A DNA stretch of 51,623 bases from an uncultured Tateyamaria sp. GTDB taxonomy: Bacteria > Pseudomonadota > Alphaproteobacteria > Rhodobacterales > Rhodobacteraceae. The notes beneath the pieces are model-generated. The model had not been told where the DNA came from and ran no database searches. It saw nothing but the letters and a program-made list of their open reading frames with translations. The stretch is taken from NCBI RefSeq assembly GCF_947494755.1, contig NZ_CANLVZ010000021.1:1-51623 (forward strand). Direction: 5' to 3'. Of this stretch, positions 1-12,800 are shown one piece after another. The translations under genes were made by a program, and so were the position numbers. Within the stretch, counting starts at the first letter, position 1; each line of letters begins with the position of its first letter.

Positions 1-244
1 TTCTCTTCATCGTCTGTCTCCTCAGTTGGAGAACAGGCTAACTCTAAATGCCGGACTTTTCAGGGGAGCAGGTCATTACGCCAAGACACTGATGGCGACC
101 AAACAAGTGCCAAACCTTCAACTGCGCTGGTCTATAGACACAGACGCTCAAGGGAGCAGCTCAACCGCAGGGGCCTGATTCCAGGAGGCTGGGTCAATTT
201 GTACATAATAAATTGAAGTCAGGCCCCCAACCAGTATGGAGCCC
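1..244. other. Non-coding left edge; possible insertion-sequence remnant
   Basis: No credible gene is visible here. The first 90 bases, with the words 'ccggacttttcagggga' and 'gcaggtca', remind me of the right end of IS3-family elements, but no transposase reading frame or matching inverted end is in the window, so this is a weak impression. The interval lies downstream of the minus-strand secretion operon and holds the stem-loop listed at 170-227. Confidence 0.25.
170..227. terminator. Long inverted repeat downstream of the secretion operon
   Basis: The outer arms ggggcctgatt (170-180) and aagtcaggcccc (216-227) pair with one mismatch. They enclose an inner perfect 7-bp stem, tcaattt (194-200) and aaattga (210-216). 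The structure sits 18 bases past the HlyD stop codon. It could end transcription of the giant operon, but no clear T-run follows on the minus strand, so it may equally be a mobile-element end or a Rho-associated structure. Confidence 0.4.
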
Positions 245-1555
245 CTATTCCTCGCGGAATGCCTGATTCAACTGTTCTGTCAGAGGTTTGGTGAGGTAAC
301 TCACCACGGTGCGGTCATCTGTTTTGATGAATGCCTCGATCGGCATGCCAGGCACCAGCGCGACATCACCAAGCCGGGCGATCTGGGCGGAGTCGAGCGC
401 AAGGGTCACCTGATAATAACTTGCGCCGGTGACCTCATCGACCGACGTATTGGCGGCCACGTTGCTGACCTGCCCATAGAGTTCGGGCGTTGTGCGCTGA
501 TTGAAGGCGGGAAAGCGCAAAGTGGCCTCTTGACCAACGAACACCTGATCGATGGAGACCGGCGCGATGCGGGCTCGGAAGGTGAGGCCGAGATCAGAGG
601 GGATGATCTGCAGGATTGTGCCGCCGGGTGGGACCACGCCACCGATGGTCGTCACCTGCATTTCGTGGATACGGCCCGAATTGGGTGCGATGATGCGAAT
701 ACGGTCCAGCTGTTTCTGGGTCGACGTGATCTGCTGGCGCAGCTCTTGAATCGAGGTTTTGACATCGCGCAATTCGGTCACGACCTCTTCCTTTGAGCGA
801 CGTTCGCCCTGCAACATCTCAAGCTCGGTGTCGCGGATCGAGTTCTGGATACGCGCCAGTTCAGACCGGTGTTCAGCCACTTGGCCCAGCAAGTCGGCCT
901 TGTTGCGTTGCAAAGCCAGCAGTTGCCCGGCCCGCGCAAGGCCCTTGTCCATCAGCGTCTGGACCACGCTCAGTTCGTCCTCAACCAGTGCGAGTTGCTG
1001 GTCCTTGGCCTCGATCAGTGCACGCACTCCGGCGATCTGGTTTTCAAATTGCCGCACCTTTTCGCGCAACTGCTCCTTGCGCCCTATCTCCAGCATCAAC
1101 CGGGCGTCAAAGACCTGTTCCTGCCCGATGCGATGCACGTCAAAGTCTATGCCATCGATCATCGGATCCGGCGTTTCGAAACTGATCCGCTGCGCCCCGG
1201 CCTGTTCCGCAATCAGGCGGTCGCGCTGCGCGATCCCTTCGGACAAACGGGTCTTGTAGATCTCGATATTGGCGCGCAGCAACGTGTCATCGAGCGTCAG
1301 CAGCACGTCACCCTGTTGCACGGTGTCTCCATCTGCCACGTAAATCGTGTCGATCAGACCGCCATCCAGATGTTGCACCGATTTCGGCTTGCCCACGACT
1401 TCGACTTGCCCGCTGCCGATGACGGCGCCGCTGATCTCGGTCGTGCCTGCCCAAAATCCTGCGACCCCCAGCAGTCCTGCGAAAGCGGCCAACCCGAACA
1501 GGGCTGTGGCCCGCCCGCTGGTGCGCAAGGTGAATGGGGCTTGAAGTTCGGGCAT
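245..1555 (-). CDS. Type I secretion periplasmic adaptor (HlyD/PrtE family)
   Basis: This 436-residue protein is the membrane-fusion subunit that links the inner-membrane ABC exporter to an outer-membrane TolC-type channel. Residues about 17-36 form the single N-terminal membrane anchor (ALFGLAAFAGLLGVAGFWAG). Next comes a lipoyl-like half motif (VQHLDGGLIDTIYVADGDTV), a long Lys/Glu/Gln-rich coiled coil at about residues 125-290, and a C-terminal beta-barrel region with the family-typical IIPSDLGLTFRARI and GMPIEAFIKT segments. The length is normal for the family. The start is ATG with AGGAA about 11 bases upstream. It is the last gene of the operon, 5 bases after the ABC exporter. No tolC homologue is present, so the outer-membrane channel must be encoded elsewhere. 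Family assignment is firm; the substrate is inferred from the adjacent giant RTX gene. Confidence 0.95.
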   Translation of the reverse strand: MPELQAPFTLRTSGRATALFGLAAFAGLLGVAGFWAGTTEISGAVIGSGQVEVVGKPKSVQHLDGGLIDTIYVADGDTVQQGDVLLTLDDTLLRANIEIYKTRLSEGIAQRDRLIAEQAGAQRISFETPDPMIDGIDFDVHRIGQEQVFDARLMLEIGRKEQLREKVRQFENQIAGVRALIEAKDQQLALVEDELSVVQTLMDKGLARAGQLLALQRNKADLLGQVAEHRSELARIQNSIRDTELEMLQGERRSKEEVVTELRDVKTSIQELRQQITSTQKQLDRIRIIAPNSGRIHEMQVTTIGGVVPPGGTILQIIPSDLGLTFRARIAPVSIDQVFVGQEATLRFPAFNQRTTPELYGQVSNVAANTSVDEVTGASYYQVTLALDSAQIARLGDVALVPGMPIEAFIKTDDRTVVSYLTKPLTEQLNQAFREE

Positions 1556-1560
1556 GTGGC

Positions 1561-3297
1561 TCAGCTTTCCTGTTTCGGGGCGTCGCCCGGTGTCCGTCGG
1601 CGGGTCGCCGTTTGCAGGATTTTGTCCTTTTCCCCGAATTCCGCAACCCGACCCGCATGCAGCACCAGCACTTTGTTGACCGCGTGGATGGCACTTGGAC
1701 GGTGCGCCATCACGATCACGGTCGATCCGGCCTCGCGCAGCGTCACGATGGCTTGGGACAGCGCATCATCCCCGCTCGCATCAAGGTTCGAGTTCGGCTC
1801 GTCCAGTACCACATAGCGCGGCATGCCAAAGATGGCCCGCGCCAACCCGATACGCTGCAATTGACCACCCGATAGCGGTGGGTTTTCGTACGATAACCGG
1901 GTTGCATACCCGTCCGGCAATTGCAGCACCATGTCGTGCACGCCTGCGATCTTGGCCGCCTCGATCACCGCGCCATCGTCGGCTTGCGGATCGAAACGAG
2001 CGATATTGTCTCGAATAGTGCCCGCCAGCAGTTCGAGGTTCTGGGGCAAATAGCCGATATGTTTGCCAAGGGCCGTTTCAGCCCACTGATCCAGCGTGGC
2101 CCCGTCGAGCCGCACCGTGCCAACATCAGGTGCCCACGCGCCCACAAGGATGCGCGCCAAGGTGGATTTGCCCGAGGCGCTTGGCCCGATCACCCCAACC
2201 GCATCACCGGGCGCGAGGTAGAAGGACACCTCGTCCAGAATGGGGGGCCGCTCGCCACGCTCGGCCATGGGCGCGAATTTCGTGACACCCGACACATGCA
2301 AATGCCCCTCGGGCGGGGGCAGATCGACGGTCGGTCGCTTTGCCGCCTGTCCGTCAAACAGCGCCTTTAGCCGCTTGTGCGCCTCGCGCATCCGCACGAT
2401 CGAGCGCCACTGCCCGATAACCGCATCGACCGGCGCAAGTGCCCGGCCTGCAATGATCGACGCCGCGACGATCATCCCCGCGGAAATCTCCTGTTGCAGC
2501 GCCAGATAACCGCCAAGCCCCAGAAGGGCCGATTGCAAGAGCAGGCGGAAGGATTTGGAAAAGGCCGCGTAGCCTTCGGCCCGGTCACTGCCCGTTTGGC
2601 CAACCGCAAGGCCTTCGCGGTGCATATCGCTCCAGCGGCCCGTGATGCGCCCAGCCATGCCAAGGGGCACGATGGCCTCGGCGTTGCGACGGCTTTGGTC
2701 GACAAAATGGCTTTCAGCCCCGTCCATGCGCATGGCCTGCGCGTGGTAATCTTTGGTGGTGAGCTGGTTGAGCAGGGCAACAACAGTGACCACCCCCACC
2801 CCTGCAATGGCCAGCATCCCCAGCCAAGGGTGGATCAAAAACACGACGCCAAGGTAAAACGGGATCCAAGGCGTGTCGAACAGCCCCAGCATCGCGGGGC
2901 TTGGCAGGAACCCCCGCACCACGGCCAGATCATTCAGCGGACGACTGGTCTCACCACCGGGCAACAGGGCCGAACGGACCCAGAGGTCATGCGTGTCCTG
3001 CCCCACCTCCTGATCAAGCCGGAGGGCCGCCCGCGACAAGGCCCGCGTGCGCAGGAAGTCGTAAAGCCCGAGGAACATGAACAGCACGACCACGATCAGG
3101 AACAGGCCCTGCAACGTGGCCACAGACCCGCTCGACAACACCCGGTCATAGACCTGCAACATGAACATCGGTCCTGTCAGCATCAGAATGTTCACGCAAG
3201 CGCTGAACAGCGCCACGGTCACCATCGTGCCGCGCAAGCGCCGCCAGGCGTTGCGATAGGGGGTGTCGAGATGTGGGTTCAGCCGTTGATCGCTCAT
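1561..3297 (-). CDS. Type I secretion ABC exporter, PrtD-type permease/ATPase
   Basis: This 578-residue half-transporter fuses a six-helix membrane domain (about residues 20-310) to an ATPase. Walker A is GPSASGKSTLAR near residue 370, the ABC signature LSGGQLQRIGLARAI is near 474, Walker B with the catalytic Glu is YVVLDEPNSNLD near 496, and the H-loop is VMAHRPSAI. It should dimerise in the inner membrane and push the giant RTX protein out C-terminus first. The membrane domain starts almost at the N-terminus, so it lacks the C39 peptidase-like domain found in HlyB- and LapB-type exporters. That makes it PrtD/AprD-like, which is unusual beside a HlyC-family acyltransferase. The ATG lies 6 bases after the RTX stop codon and HlyD follows after 5 bases, so the three are one transcription unit. 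Confidence 0.96.
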   Translation of the reverse strand: MSDQRLNPHLDTPYRNAWRRLRGTMVTVALFSACVNILMLTGPMFMLQVYDRVLSSGSVATLQGLFLIVVVLFMFLGLYDFLRTRALSRAALRLDQEVGQDTHDLWVRSALLPGGETSRPLNDLAVVRGFLPSPAMLGLFDTPWIPFYLGVVFLIHPWLGMLAIAGVGVVTVVALLNQLTTKDYHAQAMRMDGAESHFVDQSRRNAEAIVPLGMAGRITGRWSDMHREGLAVGQTGSDRAEGYAAFSKSFRLLLQSALLGLGGYLALQQEISAGMIVAASIIAGRALAPVDAVIGQWRSIVRMREAHKRLKALFDGQAAKRPTVDLPPPEGHLHVSGVTKFAPMAERGERPPILDEVSFYLAPGDAVGVIGPSASGKSTLARILVGAWAPDVGTVRLDGATLDQWAETALGKHIGYLPQNLELLAGTIRDNIARFDPQADDGAVIEAAKIAGVHDMVLQLPDGYATRLSYENPPLSGGQLQRIGLARAIFGMPRYVVLDEPNSNLDASGDDALSQAIVTLREAGSTVIVMAHRPSAIHAVNKVLVLHAGRVAEFGEKDKILQTATRRRTPGDAPKQES

Positions 3298-3303
3298 GAT
3301 GTG

Positions 3304-3843
3304 CTAGTAGAACGAGAACTGGTCATCATCCAGTGCTGCCAGTTGTGTGCCCGCAAGAAACAATTGATCCCCGTCGCCAAAGTCAAACAGGACCCCGCCG
3401 CCGGTTTCACGCGCCGAGCCAAGCAGATCGTCAAAGCTCTCGATCCCCTCGACCCGCAACGCGATCTCGTCCCCTTCGATAAAGGACCGGCGCGTAGCGC
3501 GCGAGACCTCGAAGTCGTAGATCGTGTCGCGTCCATCGCCGGTTCCAAACTCGAACCGGTCCGACCCGCGCCCGCCGAACAGCGCATCACGCCCTGCCCC
3601 GCCCCGGATCACGTCATCGCCCGACCCGCCAAAGATCGTGTCGCGGTCCTGGCCGCCGTCGATAGTGTCCGCGCCGCTGCCCCCAAAAAGAACATCACGC
3701 CCGCTCCCGCCCGAGACAAAGTCATCGCCCCGACCGCCGAACAGCAGGTCGCCACCGCTGCCGCCTGACAGCAGGTCATCGCCGCGCCCGCCAAACAGCA
3801 GGTCCGTGCCCTGCCCACCATCCTGAGCATCGTCAAAGTCATT
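3304..3843 (-). other. C-terminal RTX nonapeptides and type I secretion signal of the giant protein
   Basis: Residues about 7763-7941. About ten glycine/aspartate nonapeptides of the form GGxGxDxLx (for example LFGGRGDDLL and IFGGSGDDVI) fold into a calcium-binding beta-roll outside the cell. They are followed by FEFGTGDGRDTIYDFE and a last 60 or so residues that are glycine-poor and end in aromatic residues (QFSFY). This is the usual layout of an uncleaved C-terminal signal read by PrtD/HlyB exporters. Confidence 0.85.
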
Positions 3844-6800
3844 GCTGACCTCGATGCTCACGGTGGCCGTATCGGTGTTTGTCCCGTCACTGACCGTGTA
3901 GGTGAACTGGTCGGTGCCCTCGAAATCAAAGCCCGCCAGATAGCTGACAACCCCGTTTTCGAGACCCACTGTACCGGGTCCGGTATACGCCACGTCAATG
4001 ACCGTCAGCGCGTCGCCGTCCCCATCCGTGTCATTGGCCAGCAAGGCCGCTGCATCAATGCGCAGCGTGTCCTGAACCGCAGTGGTGAAGCTGTCGTCAT
4101 TGGCCACAGGGCCGACATTCGCACCGGGCGCAAAGGTCAGATCAAAGCTGTCTTCAACACTGAATGTCCCGTCGGTGGCTTGCACCGCGATGGACAAGGT
4201 GCCCGCCGCATCCGCAGGGGCTGTACCTGTCAGGCCCGCCTGGCTCACCTGCAACCAGGCAGGCAGGTCCGATCCGTCAGCCAGCCGTACCGCAAATGTC
4301 AGGTCGTCCCCGTCCGGGTCTTCGAAGCCGCTCAGATCAATGCTCACCTCGAACGGTGTGCCCGTCACAAGCGGTGCGCCTGCATCGTCCGTGTCGATAT
4401 CGGCCAGCGGTGTCGTGATCACAGGGGCGTCGTTGCTGCCCAGCACCACGAGATCGAAGTCATCCGAAATCTCGATCTGACCGTCGCTGATCAACAGGCG
4501 CAGACCGTAAGTGCCCGCAAAATCTGCCGGGGCCTGTCCGGTCAGCGTTAGCGTGTCCGCATCAAAGCTGATCCAATCCGGCAACGCGCTGCCATCGGCA
4601 TTGACCAAGGCAAAGCTGAGCGTGTCCCCATCGACATCCGCATAGATATTCTGCTGAAGCGTGACGCTGAACGGCGTGTCCTCTTGCACCGTGCGATCCG
4701 ACAGCGGCGCTTGCAGGATCGGTGCGTCGTTGACCGGATCAATCACCAGTTCAAAGTCGCGGGTCGTACTGAGAGCACCGTCCGTGGCCACAAGTTGCAA
4801 GGCCAGCGTGCCAAAGAAGTCGGCAGGCGGTTGGCCGGTGAGACGTCGCTCGGTTGCGTCAAATTGCAGCCAGTTCGGCAGGGCGGTGCCGCTGGCGCGC
4901 GTCACTGACAGGATCAGCGCATCGCCATCTGGATCCGTCGCCACATCCGCGCCAAAAGCCACATCAAGGGCCGTGTCCTCGATGCCTTGCAACGCCGAAA
5001 TTGGCGCAATCTGGGGTGCGCGGTTTGCAGCTGTCAGGTTGAGGACAATGGCGGCCGTGTCGCTCAGCGCGCCGTCACTGACCGTGTAGGTCAGGGTCAC
5101 TTCGCCCTCAAGGGCTCGGTCGCGCGAGATCACGATGTCGCCTGCGTCGTCCAAGGCCGCCTGCACGCCCTGTGCGCCGGTGACATTGATGATCGACAGC
5201 GTGTCGCCCTCGACGTCCATATCATTGGCCAGCAAATCCGCAGCCCTGAGCGTGAACACAAGGTCCATACCCGCATCATGGGAATCATCACCTGCCTCGG
5301 GCGCATCGTTGACCGCCACGAGGGTCAACGTCACGGGGCGCACGACCGTCACAGTCCCGTCAAAGGCGCTGAGTTCGAGGGCAATCTCGCCATTGAAATC
5401 AGCGGGCGGGGTGCCCGTCAGGCGCAAGGTGTCGGGATCAAAGGCGATCCAGTCCGGCCGCGCAGCCCCTGCGGGCCCTTGCACGTCGATGCTCAGCGCG
5501 TCGCCGTCCACATCCGCAAACAGTGCCGCATCAAGCACCAGATCAAGGACCGTGTCCTCGACCCCCTCCAGCATGGTCGCAGCGATGGTGGGCGCGTCGT
5601 TCACGGGTGCAATCGTGAGCGTGACGGTCTGCACCGTTTCGACCTTGCCATCAAAGGCCGCCACATCCAGCAGCACGTCGCCGTTGAAGTTCGCAGGCGG
5701 GGTGCCCGACAGGGTCAGCGTAAGCAGATCAAAATCGAGCCATGCAGGCAATGCCGCTCCATTCACGCCGCGCACATCAACCGACACTGCATCCCCGTCC
5801 ACATCCGTGAACAGGCTTGGGTCAAGTGTGGCGGCAAAGGCGGTGTCTTCGGTGCCCGTCAGCGCAATCGGCGCAATGTCTGGCGCATCGTTCACGGCGG
5901 CGAAGGTGATCGTGACTTCGGCCCGCGCCTCGACCCCGTCCCCATCGACGATGGTGTATTCAAAGCTGGTCGGGCCGTTGCGGTTTGCATCCGGCGTGAT
6001 CAGCAGGCGACCCTGACCATCATTGACGACGCTGATCCCGTTTTCGTTCGACACGCCCGTCAGCGTCAGCCCAGTAAAGTCTGGATCGTCGTCATTGGCC
6101 AGCAGGTCACCGATCAGCAGCGACAGCGGCGTGTCCTCGACCCCGTCAAACGCATCATCGCGCGCAATCGGATCGTCTGGCACCGGGATCATATCGATCA
6201 CGATGGTACCGGTCACAGGCTGATCCCCTGCATCAATAATCCGGTATTGCAGGACCGTTTCGCCAAAATCGTTCAGGTCCGGCGTGAACAGATAGTTGCC
6301 GTTCTCAAGCTGTTCGAGCGGCACTTCGGCAAATGGGCCGAAGGGTCCAGGGGCGAACGTCTGGAATATGGACAGCACGCTCAGCGTGTCGCCGTCAGGA
6401 TCAATGTCGTTGGCCACAAGCAGCGCAGGGTCGATTTCGAGTGGGGTGTCCTCGTTGGTGCTAAGGTTGTCAGTGATCGCGAAGGGCAGATCGTTTTCCG
6501 GGTTGAGCGTGATCAAGGCGTAACCGGTGGATTGGGCTCCGCGTGAATCCTCGACCACATATTCAAAGCCCGCGTCACCAAAGTAGTCGGCGCGCGGCGT
6601 GAAAGTGACCACCCCGCCGTTAAGGGTGGCAGTGCCGTTGTCCACAGAGGCAATCGAGACGACGCTGAAACTGTCACCCTCGACATCCACATCATTGGCC
6701 AGAAGATCGGCCATGGTGATGCTGAGCGCCGTATCTTCTGTGCCGAGGATCGCCGCATCGGGGTTCAGGATCGGGGCGTCATTAACCGCGGCGATGTTGA

Positions 6801-9800
6801 CGACAATCGACCCGCGATCCGTCAGACGCCCATCCGAGATGGTGTAGTCAAGCGTGACCGGTCCATTGAGGTTCTCGCGCGAAATGAATTGCAATTCACC
6901 TCCCGGCAGGAGGAAAATTTCGCCCTCTTGTGCGGTCGCAAAGGCCGACACAAAGCTGAACGCGTCCCCATCCGGGTCGAAGTCATTTGCCAGAAGGTCC
7001 GCAATCGAGATGGTCAACGGCGTGTCTTCGAGCGCATCGAAGGTGTCGGTGGCTGCAACAGGGGCTACATTGGTCGAGATCACATTGAGCGTGACCGTAC
7101 CCGTCGCGCTTTCGCCCGTCCCGTCATTGATCAGGTAAGTAAAGCTGGCCGGTCCGGCATAGTTCGGATCGGGGGTAAAGCGCACCTCGCCGCCGTCCAG
7201 CACAACCGTGCCGTTGATCGCATCATCCACCGACACGAGCGTCAGCGCATCACCGTCCACATCCGTGTCATTGGCGAGCAGGTCCGCAACACTCAAGACC
7301 AGCGTTTCATCCTCGAACGCGTCGAACATGTCCGTGACCGCTTCGGGCGGATCGTTCACGGCGGCGATTTCAAAGGTCACGCGACCTTGGCCGGTGCCCT
7401 GCTGGTCGTCCGTGATCGTATAGACCAGCGTATCGATGCCGTTATAGCCCGCATACGGCGTATAGGTCAGCATGACCCCGTCATTGCCATCCAGCACCGT
7501 GCTGAGCGGTTCGGCAAAACTCTCAACACCGTCGGTGACCGTCACGATCAGATCAAGAACGCCAGTGGCGTCCAGAGGCACGTCGCCGCTCAGATCACCC
7601 GTCGCCGTATTGATGCTCAGCCACGCAGGCAGGTCCGACCCGTCCGCAAGGGTCGCCGCATAAACGCCTCCTGAAAGGACGGGCAAGCCCGTCGGAACCG
7701 CCAGTGTCAGGCTTGCCAGCGCGATACTGAGCGTGCCGTTCTGGGGTTGCGCGATGTCGATCACCCGGATCGGGTCGCCATCATCATCCACGTCATTAGC
7801 CAGCAGATCAACCAACGCAAAGGTCTGGGCCACATCCTCGGTCGCCGCGATGATATCATCGCCCGCGTCGGGTGTTTCGGGCTGGTCAAAGACGTTGACC
7901 ACGATGATCGCGTCCTCTGCCGATACGCCGCCCTTTTCGTCCGCCGCACTGTAGCGCAGGGCGATCTGACCGGTGAAATCTTCTGGTGTGCCAAGCAGGA
8001 ACCGGTCATCAAACAAGTTGGTCAGCACACCGTCCAGCGTCGCAAAGGTCACCACGTCATCAATCGGCAGTTCGGTCACAATCGCAAAGTCGCGCGGGCC
8101 TCCGGTGGCATCAATGCGCACCCCGGGTGTGCCGACGAAGACAGGTGGCGGTGTGCCTTCAAAGCTGAGCGCAGCTGCATCAAAGCTCAGCCACTCAACC
8201 AGATCGGCCCCCGTTTCCATCTCAGCTGTGAGGGTCTGCCCCCCGCCCACCGGCACGGCATAAAGCCCTTGGGCTGCAAAGAACGGATCATTGGCAAAAA
8301 GCGCGTTGAGCGATGCAAGGTCCGGTGCCTGCGGATCAATCACCACCTCGATGGCGAACCCGTCTCGGCCAAAGTTGACCTGCGTTTCGGTCTCGGCCTC
8401 TTCAAGCGCATCAAAGCGCAGTTGCAGGCGCACGAGGTCGGTATCATCTGCGCCAACCGGGTCGGTTTGCGTCAGCGTCAGGGTCTCGGGATCAAATTCA
8501 AGCCAGGACGGCAGGCGGCGGCCCGCAGCAGTCTGAACGCTGAAGGTCCCTGCCGAGATATCGAACAGCGCCAGTTCCGGCGTCAGCGAGACGCCAGCGG
8601 CAAGATCTGCATCCGTCGGCACGTCCAGGGACCAGCTGTGGCTTGTATTGCCGTCGGTATAGGTGCCCGTGACGGTGAACGCCTCGGTCAGGCCATCGGT
8701 CCGGGTGCCGGACAGGATCAGGGTGTCCGGATCCACAGTCAGCCCGTCAGGCAGGTCGGTGCCATCATCGAGCGTGACCGTCAGCACCGCGGTGTCAGTC
8801 AAGGCGTCCATGTCAAAGCCAAAGTCTGCCGCAAAGGCGTCGCGCTGGCTGAAGTCTTCGGTGAGCGCGCCCAGAACATCGAGGCTTTCAAAGAAAATCA
8901 CGTCGCCTTCGGGGTCCAGATCGTTGCCGAAGACTTCGCCGGGTATGACGGTGATGACCGTGTCCTCGTCGCCTTGGGCGACGTCATCGCGCAAAACAGG
9001 TGCGCGGTTAGAGGGCAGGATCGTGATCGACACATAGCCCTCATCAAAGCCGCCATTGCCGTCTGCAACCTGATAGAGGAAACCCGCCTCGCCGTTGTAG
9101 TCGCTGCGCGGAGTGAACTGGATCAAGCCATCAACGGTAAATGCAACCCGGCCATTTTCGGCAAAGCGATCAAGGCCCGAAATGAACAGCACCTCGTCAA
9201 GCGGGTCGGTATCGTCGGTGTCATTGGCCAGCAAGTCCGCCGGATCAATCAGCAATACCTGATCTTCAAGCGTGACAAAGCCTCCATCGTCGCGCGCATC
9301 CGGCGCGTCGTTAAGCGGGATCACCGTCAACTCGACCGGGATGGTCGCCACGGCTCCACGGGCGTCCGTCAGCTCATAGGTGAAGCCAGCCGTGCCAAGT
9401 GCATCGGGTGTGAACAGGATCGTGCCGGTTGCCGCATTGTATTCAAGCGTGCCGCCGAACGCGTCGCTCACATCGGTGATGGAGAATGCGTCCCCTTCGA
9501 TGTCAAGGTCGTTGCGCATCAGGTCGTCAACCGACAGCTCTGCGGTCCGCTCAAGCCGGATCGTTTCGCCATCCAGCCCACTGCGGGGTGCGTCGTTAAC
9601 GGCAGCGAAGAACAGCGAGACTTCGGCGGTCGATGTCAGCCCATCTTCGTCCGACAGGGTATAGATCAGACCCGCGGGCCCGAAATGGTCGTCATCGGGC
9701 TTGATCTCGATCACGTCGCCATTGATCCAGCCAATGGCGTTGGTCAGGCTGAAATTGAACGGGAAATCATTAGGTAAGGCCGGTGATGGGTCAATTTCCT

Positions 9801-12800
9801 GTCCGTCGAGGTCCAACAGCGGTGTCATGTCGTCAAGGGTCAGCGCATCCCCCTCGATGTCCATATCATTGGCCAGCAGGTCCGAAATCCGGATGCGCAG
9901 GATCGTGTCTTCAACCCCGGCAAACACGCCGTCATTCACCCCTTCGGGTGCGTCATTGACCGGGGCCACGTTGACCTCGACGCGCGCCGTGCTTTCGCGT
10001 CCGAACTGGTCTCGCAGGGTGTAGTCAAAGAACGCATCGCCAAAGAAATCCGCATCGCCGACAAAGCCGATTTGCCCATCTGGCAGGATTTCGACCACGC
10101 CATTTACCGCATTCTGCACCGAGATCAGCGCAATCCCGTCCGTACCCCCGCTCACGTCGTTCTGGATCAGGAAGGCCGGGTCGATCACCTCCTGTTCGTC
10201 CTCAATCGCGAGACGATAGACATCGTCAGCCGCATTGAACCGGCCCAGACGTTGCAATGCGTCGATCTGGTCACGATCCCAAACGGTGCCGTCGGCAAAG
10301 ACTACCTCTTCGATACCCGTCTCTGTGCCGAGGAAGTGATCTCGCACCCTGAGTGTGTCGATCAGGAAGCCTTCGTCGCGTTCCAGTTCCAGCAGCAGGT
10401 CGTCGCCCTCGCGGATGACCGACAGGTCCTTGGGCAGGATGTCATCCATCAGCACAACGCGGTCGATATCGCCCGCATCACCGGCCTCGATCACGAGGTC
10501 CGTGCCGCTGTCATAACCAAAGACATATCCGTCCGAACCAGCGGCCCCTGCCATCCGGTCATCGCCCCAGTTCCCGTTGATCAGATCATCGCCTGCGCCA
10601 CCGGTGATTGTGTCATTGTTGACGGACCCGGTGACCGCTTCGATGTTGCTGAGCGTGTCACCAAGGGCTTCGCCTGCGGTGCCCAGACCTGTGCTCAGAT
10701 CAACTGCGATCCCTTCATCGGCGGTACTGTAATCAGCGGTGTCAAAGCCGTCGCGCCCGTCCATGATATCGGCCCCGCGTCCACCGCGCAGGATGTTGTC
10801 ATCGTCGTTGCCGGAAATCGTGTCATCGTGGAACGAGCCCTGGACGATCTCGATGCTGTCAAACACATCACCCGTGGCGTCCCCGCCCCCGGCACTGCCA
10901 TCGGCCATGTCGACCTGCACACCGTCCACCGACAGGGTGTAGTCCGCCGTGTCGATGCCAGCACCACCGCGCAGCACATCCGCGCCGCGCCCGCCCGACA
11001 GGATGTCATCGCCCGCGCCGCCATCCAGCGTGTCCGCACCGCGCCCGCCTGACAGTATGTTGCCGGCATCATCGCCGGTCAGCGCGTCGTCAAAGTCGGA
11101 TCCGGCGAGGTCTTCAATCGAGGTCAGCGTATCGCCCGCCGCGTCGCCGCCACTGGCTGTGTTGTTAGCCAGCGAGACCGTCACCGCAGCCTCGGAGGAC
11201 CGATAATCCGCAGCATCGCGGCCCACGCCACCGTCCAGATCGTCGCCACCTGCGCCACCGACCAGAACGTCATCGCCCGCGCCACCGCGCACGGTGTCCG
11301 CTCCGTCACGCCCCTCAAGCAGGTCGCGTCCGCCGCGGCCTTCAAGCAGGTTGTCGGCGCTGTCCCCGCCAAGGGTATCGTTCCACTCGGACCCAATCAG
11401 GGCCTCAAGATTGGTGTAGATGTCGCCCTGCGCATGGCCTCCTTGGCCCACACGGGTAGACAGGTCTGCGCGCACGCCCACATCGGAAGCCTCGAATGTG
11501 AGGGTGTCGATGCCTTCTCCGCCGTCAATGCTGTCGCCATCATCGCCGCCTGCAATCAGATCATCGCCCGCGCCAGCCAGGATCGTATCCGCACCGGTGC
11601 CTGCGTCGATCAGATCGGCACCGTCATTGGCCTCGATCCGATCGTCACCGGCGAGTCCTATGATCGTCTCGCCCAGATCATTGCCGATCAGCAGATCATC
11701 CTGCGGTGTGCCAGTCAGCGTCAGGTCGTAGCTGTCCGTGACCACGGCGGTGATCAGGGCAGTGTCCTCGAACCCCGCCGCATCGGTGATCCGGTAGGTC
11801 AGCGCAATCGGCCCGCTGAACCCTTCGGGCACGCGCAGGACGATAAAGTCGCCTTCGACCGTGGCCGTGCCGACGCTGGCGCTGTCCACCCCGACAAAGC
11901 TCACTGCTTCCTCGTCCACATCAAAATCGTTGGCCATGATCTCGGCGATCCGCACTACAAGGGGTACGTTCAGCTGCGTGCTGGCGACCGTATCGGTCAC
12001 TGCCGTGGGTTGATCATTCTGGGGAATGATCTCGATATTTACAAAGCCCTCCGTGCTGCCATCCGCACCATCCGACACCGTATAGAAGAAGCCGGACACA
12101 TCGGTGACATTGAGATCTGGTGTAAAGACGAAATCGCCCGCCGCGTTGCGCTCAATCGTGCCTTCAAGCCTATCAGCCGGGAAGTCAAAGCGGCCCGGCA
12201 GACGGAAGCCGGTGATTTCAAGCGTGTCCCGATCGATGTCGGAGTCGTTGGACAGAAGCACCTCTTGAGGGATGATGGTGACCACGTCCTCGAACACAGA
12301 CACGCTGTCGTTGACGACCACAGGCGGGGCGTCCCCCACATTGTCAAAGAACAGGGTAACCGTTGCATCGGCCACGGCCCCTTCGGGGTCAGAGACGATA
12401 TAGTTGAAGGTGGTCAGCCCCCAGAAATCCGCATCCGGAGTGAAAATCACCGTGCCATAGTCGGTGATCGTGACCACCCCGTCCGCAGCATCCGACACAT
12501 TGTCAAAGGTCAGCGCGAGCCCTTCGACATCGGCATCGTTCTGCATCAGCGCACTGATCGGAATTTCAAGCGGCACGTCTTCCGTGCCCCGCAGCAATGT
12601 GCTGAAGGCAGTGTCGCGCACATCATCGTTGCCGGTGATTGGCCGGTCGTTCACAGGCTCCATGTTGATGGTCACGCGGCCAATCGCATTAGCCCCCTGC
12701 CCGTCATCCACCACATAGCCAAAAAAGGCGGTGCCGTCGAAATCAGCCCAGGGCGTGAACAGGATGGTGTCATTGTCGAGCCGCTCAGCGGTGCCGCCAA